Below, piece by piece: positions 49,764 to 52,778 of a DNA stretch of 52,778 nt. The notes below the pieces were generated by a model. The model saw only the letters and a list, made by a program, of their open reading frames with translations. It searched no databases and was not told where the DNA came from. Source of the DNA: an uncultured Collinsella sp. (GTDB lineage Bacteria; Actinomycetota; Coriobacteriia; Coriobacteriales; Coriobacteriaceae). The position numbers and the translations under genes are program-made. Positions within the stretch are counted from its first letter, which is position 1. Each line of letters starts with the position of its first letter. The DNA lies in contig CAJLVJ010000007.1 of assembly GCA_905210085.1 (NCBI GenBank), positions 1-52,778 of the forward strand, read 5' to 3'.

Positions 49764-51164
49764 ATGGCTTCTTCTGATGCAACACAACGAGCAGTCCTTG
49801 CCGGACTTTCGTGCGGGATCGGCCTTGCCGCTCCCGTGGTTATGTATGCCGCGACGCTGCCGTTTTCGTCGGTGAACGAGACGGTCGTGGCGGGTGCGGT
49901 TCCCTTCGCCGTGGGCGCGGTGGCGGGCGTGGGTATCTATGCCGCCTCGCTGGGTATCTCCGAGTACCGTGCGCAGCGTGAAGAGCGTCTGTTCCAGCCC
50001 GATGCCATGGGCGGTGCCGCCAATCTCAATCAGCATCAAAGCGAGTTCAAGACCGCCTCGATTTCAGCCCAGCAGCAGGATGCGACTCCTTACGCTGCGG
50101 CTTCTGCTTCTCAGACTCAGGCGGAGCAGTCTACCTCGGCATTCCTTTCCGGCCTGACTGGTGCGTTCCAGCGCCGTCATGCCGATGATGGCGTCCCTAC
50201 CATCGCGCGAGCCGCAGATGCTATGGACGAGGCCGAGGCTTGGTCCATGATCGACAGTATGCTCGACGACGATTCGCCGGTGAGCTGCGACCCTGCACAC
50301 TCGCGCGACGTCTATCAAGTCGCCATCGACGAGCTCACCAACGGCGGGCAGACCGGCTCCTTCAATCGCGACGACATCGCCGCCGCGGCACGCGCCGTGT
50401 CGGGCTCCCAGGCCGCCCCTGCGGGCAGCACGGCGGCTTTCGTGGCACTCGTTGCCAACGCGGCAGCCAATAACGCCTACAACGCTACCTCGGCGGACGC
50501 GAACGCTTCTGCCGACAATTCGTACGTTGATGAAGCCATGACTGCGGACGAGGAGGCCGTTGCCGCCCGCCGTGCCGCCGAAAGCTCGCTGTGGGGCGCT
50601 CCTGCCCAGCAGCAGGCGGCTGAGGCTGCGCCGTACAATGCAAACCTCGCCAGCATGCCTATCATCTCCGGTGCCGCGGACATCGATCTCGACGACCTCG
50701 ATGAGCCTGCAGCCATCACCGCATCGATTGATGCCCAAGATCGCATCGACACCGGCGACCTTCCGGACGCCTCGCTCGAGGTTGATGTCCCCATGGCCGA
50801 TTACTCGGGCCACGAGGACATGTGGGCCGCCGCCACCGCGATTCTGGATGAGATTGACGAGCCTGCTCCTGTTGCAGCCCCCGCTCCCGTCGCTGCCCCT
50901 CAGCCTGCTGCCCCCGCCTATGTCGGCCGTCACAGCACTGTGTTCCCCGAGGATACCGCCCGTATCTCGCGCGAGAGCATCGAGCGGGCCGAGGCTATTG
51001 CCGCCGGCATTATGGAAAATCGTCGTCACGAGCGCGTCAATCAGATCCTCGAGGAAGAGATCGAGCGCCTGCAGTCCTCTACCGCCAAGCGTACGGGCCG
51101 TGCCTATCTGAGCGTTATCGAGGGCGGTACCGCCAGCTTCGCGCCGCTCCGCGCGGAGGCATAA
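49764..51164 (+). CDS. membrane-anchored acidic protein of unknown function
   Basis: 466 aa, not recognised. Two hydrophobic segments lie at the N-terminus (about residues 9-32 and 41-64). The rest is low-complexity: Ala/Gln/Ser-rich (80-130), acidic and Ala-rich (170-350), then a Pro/Ala repeat tract (PAPVAAPAPVAAPQPAAPAY) near 385. It ends in a charged helix RHERVNQILEEEIERLQSS near 430-450. ATG follows GGGGAGAG; the frame opens 27 bp earlier at a TTG. It is followed 7 bp later by a vanZ-like gene, so the two are cotranscribed; a cell-envelope role is a guess. Confidence 0.75.
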   Translation: MASSDATQRAVLAGLSCGIGLAAPVVMYAATLPFSSVNETVVAGAVPFAVGAVAGVGIYAASLGISEYRAQREERLFQPDAMGGAANLNQHQSEFKTASISAQQQDATPYAAASASQTQAEQSTSAFLSGLTGAFQRRHADDGVPTIARAADAMDEAEAWSMIDSMLDDDSPVSCDPAHSRDVYQVAIDELTNGGQTGSFNRDDIAAAARAVSGSQAAPAGSTAAFVALVANAAANNAYNATSADANASADNSYVDEAMTADEEAVAARRAAESSLWGAPAQQQAAEAAPYNANLASMPIISGAADIDLDDLDEPAAITASIDAQDRIDTGDLPDASLEVDVPMADYSGHEDMWAAATAILDEIDEPAPVAAPAPVAAPQPAAPAYVGRHSTVFPEDTARISRESIERAEAIAAGIMENRRHERVNQILEEEIERLQSSTAKRTGRAYLSVIEGGTASFAPLRAEA

Positions 51165-51171
51165 CTTCTGC

Positions 51172-51621
51172 ATGGTTAAGATCAATCGAAAATGGGCGGT
51201 TGTAACCTGCTTGATGGCGCTCTTGATCTGGGGCAATTCGCTGGTTCCCGGCTCGGGGTCGGGCTTGCTGAGCCTAACGGTCATGGAAGCTGTCCGCGGT
51301 TTCCTGCACGGCGTGGGACTTCCATATGAATGGGTGACCAACTTTGTTGTTCGCAAGTGCGCGCATTTTACCGAGTATATGGTGCTCGGCATCCTGGCAA
51401 CGCACGCCTTTGATTTTGAGGGCCGGCGCACCTTTGACGTGCTGCTGCCCACGGCGGTGTTCCTGCTGCTGATTCCCTCGATCGACGAGACGATTCAGCT
51501 CTTTGTGCCGGGACGCGCCGGCATGATCACCGATGTGATGATCGACTGCTGTGGAGCGGCAACGGGCGTTGTGCTCCGATATCTACTACGATCCCTCATA
51601 TGTGCCAAAAAGGCCGCCTAG
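51172..51621 (+). CDS. VanZ-like family membrane protein
   Basis: 149-aa protein with four hydrophobic segments and the VanZ pattern: WGNSLVPG near residue 20, RKCAHFTEYMVLGIL near 60, and PSIDETIQLFVPGRAGMITDVMID near 105. VanZ gives low-level teicoplanin resistance in enterococci; most relatives have no proven role. Its last codons and stop lie inside the 5' arm of the terminator that follows. Confidence 0.82.
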   Translation: MVKINRKWAVVTCLMALLIWGNSLVPGSGSGLLSLTVMEAVRGFLHGVGLPYEWVTNFVVRKCAHFTEYMVLGILATHAFDFEGRRTFDVLLPTAVFLLLIPSIDETIQLFVPGRAGMITDVMIDCCGAATGVVLRYLLRSLICAKKAA

Positions 51622-51652
51622 GACGTATGTTTGGTCCTAGGCGGCCTTTTTT
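51607..51652. terminator. strong bidirectional terminator
   Basis: AAAAAGGCCGCCTAGGAC pairs perfectly with GTCCTAGGCGGCCTTTTT. The left arm overlaps the last five codons of the vanZ-like gene. It separates it from the convergent fructokinase gene; 51653-51734 shows nothing else. Confidence 0.9.
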
Positions 51653-51734
51653 ATTAGAGGGCTTATATGGGGCGTGGTGGCGTCGTTCCGTAGATCGGAT
51701 TTGCCGGGCGCGCCACGCCCTGTGGGTGCGTCTG

Positions 51735-52625
51735 CTACTGAAGCGCCTGTGCGCCCAGGGCCAGGCAGCCCATAATGCCCTGCTTGCCCTCGAGGCTGTT
51801 GTTGACGATGTAGTTATCGATGTCGTTGACCTCGGGCGTGACGATATAGCCGTTGAGCATCTCGGCACACTTTTTGCGTGCGAGCGGCACGATGGGGGTG
51901 TGGTCGGCCACACCGCCGCCGATGATGATCTTTTGCGGCGCGTAGCACAGCGTGTAGGTCATGAGCGCCTGTGCTAGATAGCCTGCGAGCAGGTCCATGG
52001 CCTCTGGGTCATCGGCCATGTCTCCGGCGCTCTTGCCATCCCAGCGCTTTTTAACGCCGGGGCCGGCGATGAGGCCCTCGAGGCAGTTGTCATGGAAGGG
52101 GCAAGCGCTATGCTCGCCGATGGTGTCGCGCGGGTCGCGCGTGACCAGGATGTGGCCGGCCTCGGGATGCATCATGCCGTGTACGAGCTTACCGCCCGAG
52201 AGCACGCCGGCGCCCACACCGGTGCCGATGGTCAGGTAGACCACGTCCGTGAGGCCCTGGGCGCAACCAAAGGTGACCTCGCCCAAGCAGGCAACGTTGA
52301 CGTCGGTGTCGTAGCCGCAGGGAATATTGAGCTCGTTTTGGATGGTGCCCAGCAGGTCAAAGTAGCGCCATGCCGTTTTGGGCGTCTCCAGGATCTTGCC
52401 GTATTGGGGCGAGGCAGGGTTGACTGCGGTGGGTCCAAAGGCGCCGATGCCCAGCGCGGCGATGCCCTTGTCGGCAAACCATGCATTGACGGCCTCAACG
52501 GTCTCCTGCGGGGTCGTGGTCGCGATCTGCTCACGCTCCAGGACCGTACCGTCTGCATAGCCCGTGGCGCAGACCATCTTGGTGCCGCCGGCCTCGAGCG
52601 CTCCGATAAGCTGCTGTTCTGCCAT
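51735..52625 (-). CDS. ROK-family fructokinase
   Basis: 296-aa sugar kinase of the ROK family, most like bacterial fructokinases (fructose + ATP to fructose-6-P). It has EAGGTKMVCATG (ATP-binding, residues 11-22), IGAFGP near 60, GYDTDVNVACLGE with the catalytic Asp near 106-108, GTGVGAG near 134, and a zinc motif H158 ... C175-P-F-H178-D-N-C181. ATG follows GAGAGAGGA. The substrate could be another hexose. Confidence 0.88.
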   Translation of the reverse strand: MAEQQLIGALEAGGTKMVCATGYADGTVLEREQIATTTPQETVEAVNAWFADKGIAALGIGAFGPTAVNPASPQYGKILETPKTAWRYFDLLGTIQNELNIPCGYDTDVNVACLGEVTFGCAQGLTDVVYLTIGTGVGAGVLSGGKLVHGMMHPEAGHILVTRDPRDTIGEHSACPFHDNCLEGLIAGPGVKKRWDGKSAGDMADDPEAMDLLAGYLAQALMTYTLCYAPQKIIIGGGVADHTPIVPLARKKCAEMLNGYIVTPEVNDIDNYIVNNSLEGKQGIMGCLALGAQALQ

Positions 52626-52663
52626 AGTATTCCTCTCTCTGGGACGAGTTGCTCCGTGACTAA

Positions 52664-52691
52664 AGTATAGGGCTCTAAACCATTTAAGAAA
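52664..52691 (-). promoter_or_regulatory. candidate fructokinase promoter
   Basis: On the minus strand TATACT (52664-52669) preceded by a 16-bp spacer and a weak TTTCTT. An AGAAAGCGCTATA word overlapping the -35 is cre-like, but such matches are common. 52692-52778 shows no other feature. Confidence 0.3.
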
Positions 52692-52778
52692 GCGCTATAA
52701 AAAGAAGCCCTTCAACGCGGCGGTGAACTGCGCCCCAAATCTTGGACGCCCTAAATAGCGACTAGGCCGCGAGGGCCT

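Overview
The window looks like chromosomal DNA from a gut actinobacterium of the class Coriobacteriia, most likely Collinsella or a close relative. This is inferred from the roughly 60% GC content, the AAGGAG-type ribosome sites, the long Ala/Lys/Arg-rich N-terminal extension of Rho, and many REP-like hairpins with a GGGAC or GTCCCC core between genes. I could not run a database search, so the genus is an inference. The window holds 46 protein genes I can support, one tRNA gene and one probable structured RNA. I see no phage, no CRISPR array and no intact insertion sequence.

Layout. 0.1-4 kb: high-affinity phosphate uptake (pstSCAB) behind a candidate Pho box; no phoU follows. 4-6.7 kb: a Uup-type ABC-F ATPase coupled to a HAD phosphatase. 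6.8-16.6 kb: a metal-handling neighbourhood. It holds a DtxR/MntR-like repressor with a twin operator, a zinc-type efflux unit (SmtB-like repressor, free-standing HMA protein, P1B ATPase) with three matching operators, a His-rich heavy-metal exporter, and a nitroreductase behind a DtxR-type box. Embedded here are a low-GC gene for an AbiEi/DUF559-like putative PD-(D/E)XK nuclease, an unusual inverted-repeat element and a DEDDh exonuclease. 16.6-18 kb: two tandem histidine phosphatases. 18-22.5 kb: serine biosynthesis (serC-serA) with an M20 peptidase and a DUF1015-like protein. 22.7-27 kb: a K+/H+ antiporter, a PPP-type phosphoesterase and a flippase.

27-33.4 kb: pckA, a B3/4-domain protein behind a structured leader, MarR and DegV proteins, an alkyltransferase-type protein and trpS. 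33.5-36.5 kb: a WecA/TagO-type glycosyl-phosphate transferase, a structured RNA candidate, a PflX-like radical SAM protein and tRNA-Ala(CGC). 36.5-43 kb: a tail-anchored coiled-coil protein, pncB, proB, a proline iminopeptidase-like hydrolase and proA. proB and proA are separated by a MITE-like element and the opposite-strand hydrolase. 43-52.8 kb: an HD-domain protein, a CarD-like regulator, argS, a second MITE-like element, rho, an unknown membrane-anchored protein, a VanZ-like protein and a ROK fructokinase.

The most interesting material is non-coding: two related ~140-150 bp MITE-like elements, seven copies of one oriented hairpin family at gene ends, other GGGAC-core REP families without a visible REP transposase, a perfect 25-bp inverted repeat with a 25-nt loop, and the ~50-bp inverted pair beside the nuclease-like gene. 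Gene calls rest on recognising protein motifs by eye; promoters and operators are pattern matches only.
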